Shown piece by piece: positions 40,340 to 41,251 of a DNA stretch of 41,251 bases (position 1 is the first letter of the stretch; every line of letters starts with the position of its first letter). Under the pieces are notes generated by a model. It worked only from the letters and a program-made list of their open reading frames with translations. It searched no databases and had not been told where the DNA came from. The translations under genes and the position numbers were made by a program. The stretch is from an uncultured Clostridia bacterium (GTDB lineage: Bacteria > Bacillota > Clostridia > Christensenellales > Aristaeellaceae), in contig CANRLC010000018.1 of the NCBI GenBank assembly GCA_947631405.1, forward strand, positions 1 to 41,251, written 5' to 3'.

Positions 40340-41251
40340 GTGACCGGAATCGTCGTGGCGCCGGAGGCGGCGCGGGTGATGCGCGCGCTGCGCGGCGCGA
40401 GTTTTTCCGCGTATGCCGTGGGCGGCTGCGTGCGCGACAGCCTGCTGGGCCTCGCGCCGAGCGACTGGGACGTGTGTACGAGCGCGCGGCCGGAGCGGGT
40501 CGTCGCGCTCTTTGGCGAGTCGCGCTGCCTGCTCACCGGGCTTCGCCACGGCACGGTGACGGTGCGCGAGGGCGGCGCGCTCGTCGAGGTGACGACGTTT
40601 CGCGCCGAGGGCGCGTACAGCGACGGACGCCATCCCGACCGGGTGGATTTCATCGGCGACGTGTACGGCGACCTCGCCCGGCGGGATTTCACCGTGAACG
40701 CGATGGCCTATTGCGACGAGGAGGGGCTGATCGACCCCTTCGGCGGGCGGGAAGATCTGCGCCGCCGCGTGCTGCGCGCGGTGGGCGAGGCGCGCGAGCG
40801 CTTTGCCGAGGATGCGCTGCGCATCCTGCGGCTGTTCCGCTTCGGCGCGCGGCTGGGCTTTTCGCTGGATGCGGCCACGCGCGAAGCGGCGCTGGCGCTG
40901 TGCGACACGCTGCGCCGGGTGTCCGCCGAGCGGATCGTGGGCGAGCTATCGAAGCTCTTGCCCTGCCCGGACGCGGAACAGTACCTGCCGGAGCCGCTGC
41001 TGCGCGCGTGCCTGCCGCAGGCCGCGGCGGGCGGCGGGGAGGCGGTCGCCTTTCGCCTGCGGGCGCTGCGCGCGCTGCCGCCGGAGCTGCCTGTGCGTCT
41101 CGCGGCACTGCTGGGAGCCTGCGAGGCGTGCGACGCCTGCGGGGCGTGCGACACCGGCGAGGCCGCGCGCGAGGCGGCGCTGCGGGCGCGCGAGGCGCTG
41201 GTACAGGCGCGCTGGCCGGGGACGCTTTGCGACGAGGTCGCCCTGCTGGTG
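40340..41251 (+). CDS. cca: CCA tRNA nucleotidyltransferase, 3' part outside window
   Basis: An incomplete class II nucleotidyltransferase, 304 codons to the window edge with no stop. GTG 40340 has GGGAGG (40328-40333) 6 bases upstream. Motif A is YAVGGCVRDSLLGLAPSDWD with the metal-binding Asp42-x-Asp44; then HGTVTV, the RRDFTVNAMAY motif, DPFGGREDLRRRVLRAVG and EDALRILRLFRFGARLGF (nucleotide-selecting region). It adds or repairs the CCA end of tRNA; the tRNA-Leu in this window has CCA encoded, so repair is the likely main role here. Poly(A) polymerase is a close relative and cannot be fully excluded without the C terminus. Confidence 0.92.
   Translation, partial: MTGIVVAPEAARVMRALRGASFSAYAVGGCVRDSLLGLAPSDWDVCTSARPERVVALFGESRCLLTGLRHGTVTVREGGALVEVTTFRAEGAYSDGRHPDRVDFIGDVYGDLARRDFTVNAMAYCDEEGLIDPFGGREDLRRRVLRAVGEARERFAEDALRILRLFRFGARLGFSLDAATREAALALCDTLRRVSAERIVGELSKLLPCPDAEQYLPEPLLRACLPQAAAGGGEAVAFRLRALRALPPELPVRLAALLGACEACDACGACDTGEAAREAALRAREALVQARWPGTLCDEVALLV

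Noticed and set aside
40251-40343. Short peptide-like frame RPELKVERIRYEATRVLRGK before cca
   Set aside because: It has no start codon after an in-frame TAA at 40248 and is too short to assign; may be chance or a gene remnant.

Overview
The window looks like chromosome of a GC-rich member of the Clostridia (Bacillota). The signs are strong AGGAGG-type ribosome sites, several TTG/GTG starts, consensus sigma-A promoters, paired LytR-CpsA-Psr proteins, an XRE regulator fused to membrane segments, a DUF3793/flavodoxin pair and a cobalamin-riboswitch-led BtuFCD importer. Codon use is strongly G/C-biased, so long antisense reading frames are common and were ignored. Two stretches are visibly richer in A/T and look acquired: about 1-1500 (an exported protein next to a broken sigma factor) and about 11600-12440 (a YdjM-like membrane protein beside a tRNA-Leu gene).

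Layout. 1-2400: exported protein, an ECF-type sigma factor truncated by an internally deleted IS481-like element. 2416-8223 (+): a small RecB-like nuclease fold protein, an SNF2 helicase, then a heterodimeric ABC exporter. 8440-11344 (+): TrkA-TrkH potassium uptake. 11390-11475: tRNA-Leu(CAA). 11710-15600 (-): YdjM-like protein, two-cluster ferredoxin, and a XamI-type restriction enzyme with its N6-adenine methylase. 15678-19206 (-): BipA and release factor 3. 19579-22396 (-): MacB-type ABC ATPase and FtsX-like permease. 22560-25473 (-): membrane XRE regulator and two LCP proteins. 25587-28748 (+): cobalamin riboswitch and btuFCD. 28790-38628: a beta-glucoside/cellobiose region with GH1 beta-glucosidase, a two-permease ABC importer without its own ATPase, a LacI regulator and a divergent GH94 cellobiose phosphorylase. 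38678-39974 (-): flavodoxin and DUF3793 protein. 40340-end (+): CCA-adding enzyme, cut by the window edge.

How the genes work together. The 30.6-38.6 kb block reads as one catabolic unit: the binding protein and two permeases import a glucoside, cellobiose phosphorylase splits it with phosphate, and GH1 hydrolyses it. LacI-type operators (consensus CGAAAACGTTTTCG) sit in the lacI-GH94 divergent region. Both ABC importers carry a GC-rich hairpin between the binding-protein gene and the permease genes, which should give excess binding protein.

Most interesting: a structured, MITE-like repeat of about 190-285 bp with 23-bp imperfect terminal inverted repeats occurs twice (19389-19579 and 39130-39414), with a 43-bp miniature at 28748-28790. 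In all three the first base of the element is the last A of a gene's stop codon (TAA, TGA, TAA), in the same orientation relative to that gene. This exact docking to stop codons is not explained by any family I know. Other notable points are a MalG-type permease with a 220-residue N-terminal membrane/coiled-coil extension, two binding proteins lacking a lipobox, a degenerate LCP paralogue, and a promoter/leader segment duplicated upstream of prfC and the MacB-type ABC operon.
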